64,000 nt of DNA. Source: Palsa-506 sp963755815. Lineage in GTDB: Bacteria > Actinomycetota > Actinomycetes > Streptosporangiales > Streptosporangiaceae. Shown here one piece after another: positions 33,195-43,475 of the stretch. Under the pieces are notes generated by a model, which was given only the letters and a program-made list of their open reading frames with translations, was not told where the DNA came from and searched no databases. Positions within the stretch are counted from its first letter, which is position 1. The number at the start of each line of letters is the position of its first letter. Made by a program: the position numbers and the translations under genes. The DNA lies in assembly GCA_963755815.1 (NCBI GenBank), contig CAVWLF010000010.1, forward strand, positions 186,001-250,000, in the 5' to 3' direction.

Positions 33195-35264
33195 ATGAGC
33201 GCAGTACTCGAGGTCAATGGCCTCCGGACCGAGTTTCACCTTCGCCAGGCGACGGTTCCCGCCGTGGACGGCGTCTCGTTCACGGTCGGCGAGGGCGAAT
33301 GCGTTGGGCTGGTCGGGGAATCGGGATGCGGGAAGAGCACCACCGGCCTGTCGATCATGAAGCTCCTGCCGAACGTCGGCCACATCACCGGCGGCAGCAT
33401 CCTGCTCGAGGGCCGGAACCTCGTTGCTCTCGGTGAGGCGGAGATGCGCAAGGTGCGCGGCAACGAGGTCGCGATGATCTACCAGGATCCGATGACCTCG
33501 CTCAATCCGACGATGACGGTCGGCACCCAGATCACCGAGGCGGTTCGCCTGCACCGGGAGGTGACCTCGGCCGAGGCCAGGCACCGCGCTCTGGAAGTGC
33601 TTGACCTGGTCGGCATGCCCAGGCCGGATGAGCGTCTCGGCGCCTATCCGCACCAGTTGTCCGGCGGACTGCGGCAACGGGTCATGATCGCGATGGCGCT
33701 CGCCTGCGAGCCGCGATTGCTGATCGCCGACGAGCCGACCACCGGCCTGGATGTGACCATCCAGGCGCAGATACTCGACCTCATCGACGACCTGCGTGAG
33801 CGGCTGCGCATGGCAGTGATCTTGATCACCCATGACATGGGTGTCATCGCCGGCCGCACCGAGCGGGTCATGGTCATGTACGCCGGCAAGATCGTAGAGC
33901 AAGCGAGCACGCCCGCCTTGTTCGCGCGCATGCGGCACCCGTACGCGCAGGCTCTGCTGGAATCGATACCCCGCCTAGACCAGGACGCCAAGCAGCGCCT
34001 GCGTAGTATCCCCGGGTTGCCGCCCAACCTGGCGGAGCCCATATCGGGCTGCCGGTTCGCTCCGCGTTGCCGGTACGCGGCTGCGGACTGCAAAGAGAAT
34101 GAGCCCGTTCTCACCGGTACCGTCGCGCACCTGGCGGCCTGCTTCCATCCCGTCAGCGGGCCGAGCGAGGTACCGCCCGCGGGAGCGGCGGCCCCGGGCC
34201 AGCCAGGTGGCGGGGAGCGGCAGGCAGCTAAGGCCAGCCGGGTGCTGCTCCAGTTGAGGAACATCGTCAAGGAGTTCCCGGTCACCTCGGCCGGGCTGCT
34301 CGACCGCAGCGGCCGGTCAGTCAAAGCGGTCTCAGATGTCAGCTTCTCCCTGCTCGAGGGCGAGACATTCGGCCTCGTCGGAGAGTCGGGCTCGGGCAAG
34401 ACGACGCTCGGGCGCATCATCGTCGGGCTGGAGCGCCCGACATCAGGGACCATCATCTTTCACGGCGCGGACGTCACCGACCTGCGCGGCAGCAAACTGC
34501 GGCGGCATCGCAGGAACCTGCAGCTCATGTTCCAGGATCCCTACGCATCGCTCGACCCGAGGATGCGCATCAGTTCGACCTTGCGTGAGCCGCTCGTGGT
34601 TCAGCGCATCGGCAAACGCGCAGAGCAGTACGCGAAGGTATCGGCCCTGCTTGATGACGTCGGGCTGCCTGCTGACGCACTGAACCTGTATCCGCACGAG
34701 TTCTCCGGTGGCCAGCGGCAGCGCATCGGGCTGGCCCGGGCCTTGATCCTGAGTCCGGAACTGGTCGTGGCGGACGAGCCGGTGTCAGCCCTTGACGTGT
34801 CGGTCCAGGCGCAAGTACTCAACCTGATGAAGTCACTGCAGCGTCGCTACCAGCCGAGCTACGTCGTCATCTCACATGACCTTTCGGTCATCAGGTTCCT
34901 GGCCGACACCATCGGTGTCATGTATCTCGGCAAGCTGATCGAGATCGGCCCGGCTCAGGAGGTCTACGAGCGCACGGCTCACCACTACACCAAAGGGCTG
35001 ATCGACACCATTCCGGTTCCAGATCCCGAGCAGATGCGGACGCAGAAGGCCGCCGTGCGCGGCGAACTGCCATCATCGATCACGCCTCCGTCGGGCTGCC
35101 GGTTCCGCACCCGCTGCCCCGCTGTGCAAGCGATCTGCGGCGAGCAGGAACCTCCGCTGCGGGTCTTCGGCCCGGGCCACCTGGCGGCATGCCATTTCCC
35201 GCTGCAGCCAGTCCAGGCCGCGGCAGCGGAATCCGGGCTCGGCGCGGCGGAAACCGGCGCTTAA
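33195..35264 (+). CDS. Dipeptide/oligopeptide ABC transporter ATP-binding protein, two fused NBDs (DppD-DppF type)
   Basis: A 689-residue fusion of two ATPases. NBD1: Walker A GESGCGKSTTGLS, signature LSGGLRQRV, Walker B LLIADEPTTGLDV; NBD2: GESGSGKTTLG, FSGGQRQRIGLARA, LVVADEPVSALDV. Both end with the oligopeptide-family C-terminal Cys cluster (CRFAPRCRYAAADC, CRFRTRCPAVQAIC), known to hold an iron-sulfur-like or structural element in DppD/DppF. The ATG at 33195 is chosen over the upstream frame start because the family begins at EVNGLRTEF. It heads the importer unit, with the SBP gene 283 bases downstream and permeases at the end. Confidence 0.94.
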   Translation: MSAVLEVNGLRTEFHLRQATVPAVDGVSFTVGEGECVGLVGESGCGKSTTGLSIMKLLPNVGHITGGSILLEGRNLVALGEAEMRKVRGNEVAMIYQDPMTSLNPTMTVGTQITEAVRLHREVTSAEARHRALEVLDLVGMPRPDERLGAYPHQLSGGLRQRVMIAMALACEPRLLIADEPTTGLDVTIQAQILDLIDDLRERLRMAVILITHDMGVIAGRTERVMVMYAGKIVEQASTPALFARMRHPYAQALLESIPRLDQDAKQRLRSIPGLPPNLAEPISGCRFAPRCRYAAADCKENEPVLTGTVAHLAACFHPVSGPSEVPPAGAAAPGQPGGGERQAAKASRVLLQLRNIVKEFPVTSAGLLDRSGRSVKAVSDVSFSLLEGETFGLVGESGSGKTTLGRIIVGLERPTSGTIIFHGADVTDLRGSKLRRHRRNLQLMFQDPYASLDPRMRISSTLREPLVVQRIGKRAEQYAKVSALLDDVGLPADALNLYPHEFSGGQRQRIGLARALILSPELVVADEPVSALDVSVQAQVLNLMKSLQRRYQPSYVVISHDLSVIRFLADTIGVMYLGKLIEIGPAQEVYERTAHHYTKGLIDTIPVPDPEQMRTQKAAVRGELPSSITPPSGCRFRTRCPAVQAICGEQEPPLRVFGPGHLAACHFPLQPVQAAAAESGLGAAETGA

Positions 35265-35547
35265 CCCACCAGGGCCGGGCGGCGATTTGCCGCTGCGCCG
35301 GTGACCCTCTGCGTTATCCGGCCTGCTGGTCACAACCGTTATGTGCAGCCGCGATGGCCGTTGACACCGCGCTAGGCCCGCCTCTACAGTCTGATCCACT
35401 GGTTGCGGACATGAACAGTTGTTTGGTATCACTGAACAGGCTGCGGCGGTCCTCCAGCGCCGCACCGGCCCGGGGCCCTTGGCTAGCAAGCGCCCGGCTC
35501 GCGTTCTGCTCAGTGCCGCACAGCCCGCCGAAGGAAGAGGACCAGCC

Positions 35548-37442
35548 ATGGACCACAGTCGCCGGGTCAGCAGGCAGCCGGGGCGCTGGGCGCTCGGGCT
35601 AGCAACGGCCCTTGCGGTCGTCCTCGCCGGATGCAGCAGCAGCGGTTCTTCGCCGGCAGCAGCGGCTCTTCGCCGGCCAGCGCTGCCACGTCGAGTGCCC
35701 AGTCCATAACGTGGGCCGAGCAGCCGGCCAGCGCGCCCAACTGCATCTTCCCGCTCGGCCCCCTGACCTGCTATACCTCCACCAACAACAGCAGCTTCCA
35801 GAACCTCATGTACCGGCCGCTTTACTGGCTTGGCCAAAACGGCAGCGTCAACCTGGACGAGAGCCTCTCACTGGCTGGCCTGCCGGTGTGGAACAGCTCA
35901 AGTACCGCGCTGACCATTCACCTCAAGCCCTACAAGTGGTCGAACGGCACGCCGGTCACCGCACGGAACGTACTGTTCTTCTTCAACCTCATCAAGGCCA
36001 ACAAGACCAGCTGGGAACCATACTCGCCGGGGACCTTCCCCGACGACATCGTGTCGATGACGGCCGTCAACCCCACGACTATCTCCATGAAGCTGGACCG
36101 GAGCTACAACCGTAACTGGTTCCTCTACACGCAGTTGTCCCAGATCACGCCGTGGCCACTGGCCTGGGATGTCACCGCATTCCCGGCCGGGGTGACGGCG
36201 ACTTCTGGCTCGCTGCCGGCCAGCCCGTCCGGCACGCTGCCGGACGCGACCGCGAGCGGCGCCAAGGCTGTCGCGGCCTTCCTGGAGGCGCAGGCCAAGA
36301 GCACTGCTGTTTATGGGCGCAGCCCGGTGTGGTCGATCGTCGACGGGCCGTGGAAGATCACCCAGCTCACGACGGCTGGCCTGGCTCAGTTCACTCGCAA
36401 CCCGGACTACAGCGGCCCGAGTAACAACAAGGCCAAGACTTTCACCGAGCTTCCCTTCACCAGTTCCTCAGCCGAGTTCAATCAGCTGCTCAGCTCGCAG
36501 GGCAGCACCAGTCTCGGCAGTAACCCCGGCAACCAGGTGTCGGTCGGCTATATCCCGGCGCAGGACGTAGCCGAGAAATCGCGTGTCACTTCCAGCGGCT
36601 ACGCCACCAGCACCAGCTATCCCCTGGCCTTTGACTTCATGGTCGTCAACATGCAGAACGCCCAGGTGGGCCCCATGCTCAAGCAGCTGTATGTCCGCCA
36701 GGCGCTGCAGAGCCTGATTGACCAGCCCACCTGGATCAACGCCTTCTACCGCGGGGTGGCCGTGCCGACCTACGGCCCTATCCCGCTCAAGCCGACCAAC
36801 AGCTTCGCCGCACCTATTCAGAACCCCTACCCGTTCAGCATCGCCGCCGCCACCGCACTGCTCAGCAAGCACGGGTGGTCGGTCCATGCCGGCGGGACGA
36901 CGACGTGCGGCACCCCCAGCAAGTGCGGGCCAGGGATCACCGCAGGTGAGGCGCTCAAGTTCAAGCTCCTGTATGTGTCGGGTGACACCTCGCTGAACAA
37001 CGCTATGGCCGCCTTCGCCTCGAACGCATCTAAGATCGGGGTCGATGTCCAGCTGTCCTCTGGCCCGTTCTCGCAGGTCACGGGCAATGTGGTACCGATC
37101 TGTAAGCCCGGCGACGCATCCACGGCCTGCGCCTGGCAGATGCTGGACTGGGGCGGGTGGATCTACAACGGCGGATACCCGAGTGGTGAGCAGCTGTTTG
37201 CCACCGGAGCAAACGGCAACTACGGAGGCTGGAGCAGCCGGGTCACCGACAGCCTCATCACCGAGACCGTTCGGCAGAACACCGCGGGCAACCAGGCGAT
37301 GAACGCATACCAGGAGAACATCGCCAAGAACCTGCCCGGAGTCCTGTTCCTGCCCAGCGAGGGCTCCGTTGTCGCGGCAGCGACCGGACTGACGCACTTC
37401 TCGGTCAACCCGTTCTACAACCTGGACCCCGAGAACTGGTAG
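35548..37442 (+). pseudogene. ABC transporter substrate-binding lipoprotein, family 5 (peptide), one frameshift
   Basis: The start at 35548 (GGAAGAGG upstream) encodes a lipoprotein signal with VVLAGCSSSGSS (lipobox LAGC). A frameshift between 35656 and 35662 lies in a short Ser/Ala-coding repeat (AGCGGYTCTTCGCCGGC twice, 35641-35676), where one base is missing, and joins the main frame with SSAQSITWAEQPASAPN. The rest is a family 5 peptide-binding protein: LMYRPLYWLG, LSLAGLPVW, HLKPYKWSNGTPVTARNVLFF, and the C-terminal NLPGVLFLPSEGSVVAA. Repaired length 631 residues. It binds a peptide or peptide-like compound and delivers it to the two permeases and the fused ATPase of this locus. Confidence 0.86.
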
Positions 37443-37493
37443 CTGTCCCGGTCCCTGAACGTCAGGCGCCGCCGAGCAGGAACAGGACAATGA

Positions 37494-39509
37494 ATGCCCC
37501 TTGTACCGGTGGGGCCAGCCGACCTTGGCCAGCTCGCGGCGATCAGCGATGTGCAGCTGAGCGATGACGGCAGGCTCATCGCGGCCGTGGTGCATACGAG
37601 CGACCTGACGGACAACCACCGCGATACTGCGGTCGTGGTGGCAGCGGCAGATCGGAGTTCCCCGGCCCGGTTGCTGGCGGCCGCGGGGCGTACCGAGATC
37701 CTCCCCCGCTGGGGGCCGGTCGGACAGGCGCTGGCCACGGCCGGCCAGGACGGCGGTCGCTGGCAGATCCGGCTGCACGGCGTGGCAGGCCAGCCGCCGG
37801 CCGTGCTGGTCGACTCCTGGCCCGATCCGATCGAAGAACTCGCGTGGTCACCGGACGGGCAATGGCTGCTGTTCGTATGCCGGGAGCCGGTCGACCGGGC
37901 CTGGCTGGAGCTGCCCGATGACCGGCGGCCGCCGCTGCGGCTGACCAGGCTCAGGTACCAGGAGGACGGCATCGGCTGGACGGTGAACCGGCCCAGGCAG
38001 GCATACCTGGCGGACACGGCTTCCGGCGCGGTGACCAAGCTCAGCTCCGGCGCGCATGATGATGCCGAGTTTGGCTGGCATCCGGACAGCCGCTCCGTCG
38101 TGTTCATCTCCCAGCGTCATCCCGACGCGGAGATGACGCTGCTGAATGACGTGTACCGGCTGGACCTGGACGTACCGGGCGGCACTGACGGCGCCGTCCG
38201 GCTCACCTCAGCCGGGCACTGCTACGGTCAGCCGCGGGTTTCCCCCGATGGGGCTCGGATCGCCCTGACGGCCGTGGACGTCCTGGCGTTCCCGGCCACC
38301 TGCGGCCTGGGGGTGCTGCCGTCGGGCGGCGGCCAGGTCACGATGCTTTCCGCGCTGCTTGACCGGGACTGCAACAGCACCTGGCCGGCCACGAACGGAC
38401 CTATATGGGTCGGCGACGGCTCGGTCATCGTGCTCGTAGACACGGCCGGGGCTATCCATGGCTATGAGTTCAGCGCGGACTCGCCGGGCCGCTTCCGGCC
38501 CATCCTGGCTGGTGACCGGCAGGTAACCGCACTGGACGCCCGGGCCGGAACCCTGGCCTTCGCCGCATCGTCACCGACCGAGCCGCCTGTCCTGCTGGCC
38601 CAGTGCCACGGCGCCGCAGAGGAGGCGCTCTACACGCCGAATCGCGGTCTGCGGGAATCCCGCGACCTGCGCGCGCCCCGGCACCAGCGAACGACGGTGG
38701 CCGAGGGGACTGAGGTGGACTCCTGGCTGACGCTGCCCGACCGCGGCCGCTGGCAGGCGCCCTTCCCGCTGCTGGTCTGCATGCAAGGCGGCGGAACCCA
38801 GTACGGGCAGCAATGGTCGCACGAGTTCCAGGTGCTCTGTGCTGCGGGCTTCGCGACGCTGTACCTGAATCCGCGCGGCTCGGCAGGCTACGGAACCGGC
38901 TGGATGAGGACAGTTGCCGGGCCGGCCGCCGCTGTTCCCGGCCAGGGCTGGGGTACAGACGACATCGCTGACGTCGCGGCCGTTCTCGAGGCCACGCTGC
39001 GGGACCATGCCGAGCTGGACCGAGGACGCGTCGGAGTGCTCGGCGGCTCGTACGGCGCGCTGGTCGTGACCTGGCTGCTGGCCAGCACCGACAAGTTCCG
39101 TGCGGGGTGGGCCGAGCGGGGGCCGTACAACCTGTACAGCCTGGCAGGCACGAACGATGAATCGCCGTGGTTCTTCACCACCTACCTCGGGCGAACCCAG
39201 GTAGAGGATCCTGCGGCTTACTGGGCGCCGTCTCCGCTACGCGTCGCCGCGGACATTGCCGACCCGCTGATGATCGTCCATTCGGAGGAGGACCGCCGCT
39301 GCCCGATCCAGCAGGCGGAGGAGCTGTTCATGGCCCTCAAGCTCCTCGGCCGCCAGGTGGAGTTCGTTCGCTTCCCGGGCGAGAGCCACGGCCTGAGCCG
39401 GACCGGCAGCCCGGTCCACCAGTTGCAGCGCCTGGATCTGATGATCGAATGGTTTGGCCGATGGCTGGCGCCGGTTGCCCTTGGCCCGGACGAAGCGGAG
39501 GACAGATGA
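37494..39509 (+). CDS. S9-family serine peptidase (prolyl oligopeptidase/acylaminoacyl type)
   Basis: A 671-residue protein without a signal peptide, so cytoplasmic. The first half is a beta-propeller with blade repeats such as EELAWSPDGQWLLFVC and AEFGWHPDSRSVVF; the second is an alpha/beta hydrolase with the nucleophile in VGVLGGSYGALVV, the Asp in HSEEDRRCPIQQ and the His in FPGESHGLSRTG. It would cleave short peptides, possibly releasing prolyl or N-acylated residues from imported substrate. ATG 37494 follows the SBP stop by 51 bases, and its TGA overlaps the amidohydrolase ATG. Confidence 0.92.
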   Translation: MPLVPVGPADLGQLAAISDVQLSDDGRLIAAVVHTSDLTDNHRDTAVVVAAADRSSPARLLAAAGRTEILPRWGPVGQALATAGQDGGRWQIRLHGVAGQPPAVLVDSWPDPIEELAWSPDGQWLLFVCREPVDRAWLELPDDRRPPLRLTRLRYQEDGIGWTVNRPRQAYLADTASGAVTKLSSGAHDDAEFGWHPDSRSVVFISQRHPDAEMTLLNDVYRLDLDVPGGTDGAVRLTSAGHCYGQPRVSPDGARIALTAVDVLAFPATCGLGVLPSGGGQVTMLSALLDRDCNSTWPATNGPIWVGDGSVIVLVDTAGAIHGYEFSADSPGRFRPILAGDRQVTALDARAGTLAFAASSPTEPPVLLAQCHGAAEEALYTPNRGLRESRDLRAPRHQRTTVAEGTEVDSWLTLPDRGRWQAPFPLLVCMQGGGTQYGQQWSHEFQVLCAAGFATLYLNPRGSAGYGTGWMRTVAGPAAAVPGQGWGTDDIADVAAVLEATLRDHAELDRGRVGVLGGSYGALVVTWLLASTDKFRAGWAERGPYNLYSLAGTNDESPWFFTTYLGRTQVEDPAAYWAPSPLRVAADIADPLMIVHSEEDRRCPIQQAEELFMALKLLGRQVEFVRFPGESHGLSRTGSPVHQLQRLDLMIEWFGRWLAPVALGPDEAEDR

Positions 39510-40783
39510 GCATTGCTGGCGGAATGAGCCGTTCGCAGGGCCAGCCGGTGCTGCTGGAAGGCTGCGCGATCATCGATTGCACTGAAGCGGACAACGTCGT
39601 CACCGACGGTGCTCTGCTGATGGAGGAGGGCCGGATCCGCGCGGTCGGACGGCGCCCGGATGTCATCAGTAACAATGACCTGGCCGCGGCCAGGCGGGTG
39701 GACTGCTCGGGCAGCTACGTCATGCCCGGCCTCTGGGACTGCCACGTGCACCTGGGCGGGGTAGTGCCGCCCTACGAAGTCGAATACGCGCACGAGCCTA
39801 CGCCGCATCACATGATCCGCTGCATCCGCAAGGCCCAGGACAACCTGCGCAGCGGCGTCACGACGGTGCGATCCCTCGGCGAGCAGCACGACGGTGATGT
39901 GGTCCTGCGAGATGCTATCGAGGCAGGCGAGATCGAGGGTCCGCGGATCTTCGCCGCGGGCGACATGATGTGGAGCCGCCAGGCCACTGGGCCAGAGGAG
40001 TTCCAGCGCCAGGTGCGGCGCATGATCCTTAAGGATGTTGATCACATCAAGCTGCTGTCCTCAGGAGGCATTCCGTGGCGCTCGGACACGATCGGTCACA
40101 CCCTGCACTCTTTTGCGGAGATCAGTGCGGCGGTCAGCGAAGCACATAGCTGGAGCAAGCCGGTAGCGGTGCACGGCATGGGTGACGAGACGATCGTGGC
40201 CGCGGCCCGTGCCGGTGCCGATACGGTCGAGCACGGGTTCGTCGTGACCGAGCAGGGCATCGAGGCCATGGCCGAGGCCGGGACGATGTACTGCCCGAAC
40301 CTCGCGGTTACCGTGGCCTGGGATCCGGCCGAGCTAGCCGCCAGGGGCTACCCGGAGTGGTTCGTCGTCAATGCCAGGGAGGCAGGCGAGCACCATCACG
40401 AGATGTTCGCCGAGGCGGTGCGACTCGGCGTGCCCATCCTGGCCGGCGTGGACAACCTGCCGGAGGGCCGGTCTCCCGTCGGGATCGAGATGCATGACGG
40501 CGCGATCGGCTTGCTCACCGAGCTGAAGCTGATCTCCCGGCTCGGGCTAGGCCACGGCGGAGCGCTGCTGACCGCGACCCGCAATGCCGCGAAGAGCGTC
40601 TGGGCTGCTGCGTCCCTGGGCACCCTGGAGCGCGGGAAGATCGCCGACCTGCTCGTGCTGAACAGCAATCCGCTCGATGACCTGGACGCCCTGGCTGATC
40701 TGCGCAGCGTCTGGAAGGGCGGCCGGGAGATCCGCCTGGTGCCGGGGCTGGAACCAGGCTGGCAGGGCGGTGGGATCAGTTGA
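39506..40783 (+). CDS. Amidohydrolase-superfamily protein (imidazolonepropionase/prolidase-like)
   Basis: A 425-residue metal-dependent amidohydrolase. Metal ligands are visible in MPGLWDCHVHLGG (HxH), HIKLLSSGG (bridging Lys), AVHGMGDE and DTVEHGF (two His) and LAGVDNL (Asp). The C-terminus ERGKIADLLVLNSNPLDDL is the usual composite sheet. In other genomes relatives act on Xaa-Pro dipeptides, N-acyl amino acids or imidazolones. The ATG overlaps the stop of the S9 peptidase (ATGA), implying translational coupling, so it probably acts on the same substrate. Confidence 0.9.
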   Translation: MSIAGGMSRSQGQPVLLEGCAIIDCTEADNVVTDGALLMEEGRIRAVGRRPDVISNNDLAAARRVDCSGSYVMPGLWDCHVHLGGVVPPYEVEYAHEPTPHHMIRCIRKAQDNLRSGVTTVRSLGEQHDGDVVLRDAIEAGEIEGPRIFAAGDMMWSRQATGPEEFQRQVRRMILKDVDHIKLLSSGGIPWRSDTIGHTLHSFAEISAAVSEAHSWSKPVAVHGMGDETIVAAARAGADTVEHGFVVTEQGIEAMAEAGTMYCPNLAVTVAWDPAELAARGYPEWFVVNAREAGEHHHEMFAEAVRLGVPILAGVDNLPEGRSPVGIEMHDGAIGLLTELKLISRLGLGHGGALLTATRNAAKSVWAAASLGTLERGKIADLLVLNSNPLDDLDALADLRSVWKGGREIRLVPGLEPGWQGGGIS

Positions 40784-40808
40784 GCATGCGCTGGGCGAGG
40801 CATTCCGC

Positions 40809-41722
40809 ATGATGCTCGTCGCCAGCGAAAACGGCGCTGTCGGCATGGAACCGGCCTGGCAGGCGCTGCTGTCGGGCGCGTCTGCGCTTGATGCGGTCGA
40901 GATCGGGGTCAGGCACGCGGAGGCCAATCCGGACGACCATACGGTCGGCTACGCGGGTCACCCGAATGTTGCCGGAGTCGTGCAGCTTGACGCGTCGATC
41001 ATGGATGGAGCCGGCCGTGCGGCCCGGCTCCGTGGGAGCGCTGGTCGGCTACCGGCATGCCATCACCGTGGCCCGGGCGGTGATGGAGCGGACGCCGCAC
41101 GTGCTCGTCGTCGGCGACGGCGCGGCCCGGCTAGCGGCCCAGATCGGGCTAGTGCGGGAGGATCTGCTCACCGAAGGCGAGCGGGCTGCCTGGCGCCGTG
41201 GCATAGAGAACGGCGAAGACGACCTGCTGGCGCAGGTGCGGAAGCTAACCAGGGACCCAGCGGAAGGCATTGGCACGGTCAACTTCCTGGCCGCCGATAA
41301 CCGCGGCCACCTGGCGTCCGCCGTCAGCACCAGCGGCTGGGCGTTCAAGTATCCTGGCCGGCTGGCCGACTCGGCGATTATCGGCGCCTGGCAATTACTG
41401 CGATGACCGGTTCGGCGCCGCCGCCTGCACCGGCTGGGGCGAGCTAGCCATCCGCGCGAGTACCTCCCGGGCAGCGGTGATGGCCATGGCGGGCGGCGCA
41501 TCGCCGCCGGACGCGGCGCGAGCGGCGCTGGATGACCTGGCCGGCCTGGCTCCGGCGGGAATCCATCCCCTGATGAACATCGTGGTCCTCAGCGCTAGCG
41601 GCGAGCAGGCGGCCGCCACTAACTGGGAAGGTACCCGGTACGTCTGGCGGGGCGAGGGGATGGACGAGCACGCTGTCGGCGTGCGCCTCCATGTTCCGAT
41701 TCCCGCCTGGCGGCCCGCATGA
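40809..41722 (+). pseudogene. Ntn-type isoaspartyl peptidase/asparaginase, two frameshifts
   Basis: Starts MMLVASENGAVGMEPAWQAL, typical of the family, with ALDAVEIGVRHAEANP and VVQLDASIMDG following. One extra C in 41023-41025 breaks the frame; the continuation reads GALVGYRHAITVARAVMERTPHVLVVGDGAARLAAQ and GIGTVNFLAADNRGHLASA, in which the Thr of GTVN aligns with the catalytic N-terminal Thr of glycosylasparaginase (ten residues before GHLA). A second extra base near 41389 leads to GNYCDDRFGAAACTGWGE. Repaired length is 303 residues. It would cleave beta-aspartyl or N4-glycosyl asparagine bonds. It overlaps the next gene by four bases (ATGA). Confidence 0.82.
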
Positions 41723-43400
41723 GCGCGGCCGAGCGGCTGCGGAGCGCGGAAGGCCAGATGCTCGCCTGCTACTTCTCCCGGCGGCCCTTTGATGCTGCCC
41801 GGCTGGGTTGCGGCTGGGCCCGCGGCATGATGCCCCCGGTTGACCAGGATGCCGCCGACGACCTGGTCGCGCGGTATCGCCAGATCAGCAGCGAGATCTC
41901 CACGCTGCCGGCGGCCGGCCTGACACCCGAGGATCAGCTCACCTGCAAGCTGATGCGGGAGGTGATCGGCTATGAGATAGCCAGCCTGCGGGCCGGGTCT
42001 TTCCGCTACGTGATCTCGCCGCTGCCCGAAGCGGGCCTGGCCGCGCAGATCCTGCTCTTCTTGCCGTCGGCCGCGCTGCGCTCGGCGGCGGACATGGAGG
42101 ATTTCGCGCGATCATGCGCGGCATCCCGGCGGCGCTCGAACGCGGGACAGCGGAACTGGCCGCAGGTCGCCGGCACCGCCAGCTGCCTGTCCGGCACCTG
42201 GTGGAGCGGTCGATCGAGCAGATTCACCGGTACCTGGCGACACCGCTGGCCGATGACCCCTACCTGGCGGCCTGCGCTACGGCGGAACTGCCGGGCAGCA
42301 GCAGCCTGGCGAGCGACCTGGCCGCGGTCGTCGAGAAAAGGGTCAGGCCCGCGTTCGCCCGCTATGCGCGCGCGCTCCAGGAGCAGGCCTGGCCGTCCGC
42401 CCGCGATAGCGACGAGCCCGGCCTGTGCTGGATCGACGGCGGCGAGGAAATCTACCGGCACGCCGTGCGCGAGCACACACCCTGGCCATCGACCCCGACT
42501 ACCTGCATTCGCTCGGGATGCGGCTGATCAGCGAATTGCAGCAGGAAGCAGCCGGGGTGGCGGCTGACATGGGCTGGCCACGCGACTTCGGCCTGGTGCG
42601 CGAACGGCTCCGCCATGACCCGAGCCTGTTCTTCGGCTCCGCGGCGGACATGCTGGCCGCGGCCAGCATGGCGATGAATCGTGCCGCCCGTGGCCGTGCC
42701 CATCTGGATCACTGATCTTCCCGCCGCCAGTTGCGAGGTACGGCCGATGAGCCCGCTGGAGGTACGCAATGGTGTTCTCGGACGGTACGAGACCGCGCCG
42801 CTGGACCGCAGCGGCCCAGCCCGCTACTGGCTCAATACCGCTAATCCCTCGCGGCAACCCCGATATGAGATTGAAGCCCTCACGCACCACGAGTCGGTGC
42901 CCGGCCACCACATAGAGATGTCCAGGAATCAGGAAGCTGGCATCGCTTCGCCATTCAGGCAGCTCATCAGCATCCTTCCCTACCGCGAGGGGTGGGCGCT
43001 GCACATGGAGCGGGTGGCAGATGAGATCGGCCTCTATACCGGCAATGAAGCACGCCTGGGAATGATCTCGTTCGCGCTATGGCGCGCAGCCCGGCTTGTC
43101 GTCGACACGGGCTTGCATCTCAGGCGCTGGACTCGTTCGGAAGGAATTGGATTTCTCTGCCGCAACACCATCCTTACGCAGCAGAATATCGAGAACGAGG
43201 TAGACCGTTACATTGCGCATCCAGCGTCAGCGCTTGGTTACATGGTCGGATGCCTGGTCATCGGCGAGATGCGCCGGAAGCTCGTCACGGATTCGGCAAG
43301 TCCAGCCCAGAACCGCCGGTTCTACGGTCGGCTGCTGCAGCACGGCCCGCTTACGCTGAACTGCCTGGAGGCAACGATGAATATCCCCGTGGCGATCTGA
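41719..43400 (+). pseudogene. DUF885-family peptidase-like protein, three frameshifts
   Basis: The frames join as: the N-terminal part to DMEDFAR (to about 42110, one base missing), GIPAALERGTAELAAG and RLGC-type helices to EHTP (about 42478, one base missing), LAIDPDYLHSLGMRLISELQQEA to MNRAA (near 42688, one base extra), then VPIWITDLPAASCEVRPM to the end. The catalytic block EIEALTHHESVPGHHIEMSRNQE carries the metal-binding HHExxPGHH motif of DUF885 zinc peptidases. Repaired length 560 residues. Relatives cleave short, often unusual, peptides. It follows the isoaspartyl peptidase gene and precedes the permeases by 75 bases. Confidence 0.8.
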
Positions 43401-43475
43401 CCATCGTGGCGGGCTGCGCGTGTGATATCACGAAGAGGCCAGAATATGCCGACACCGGGAACTGGAGGTTGAGCA

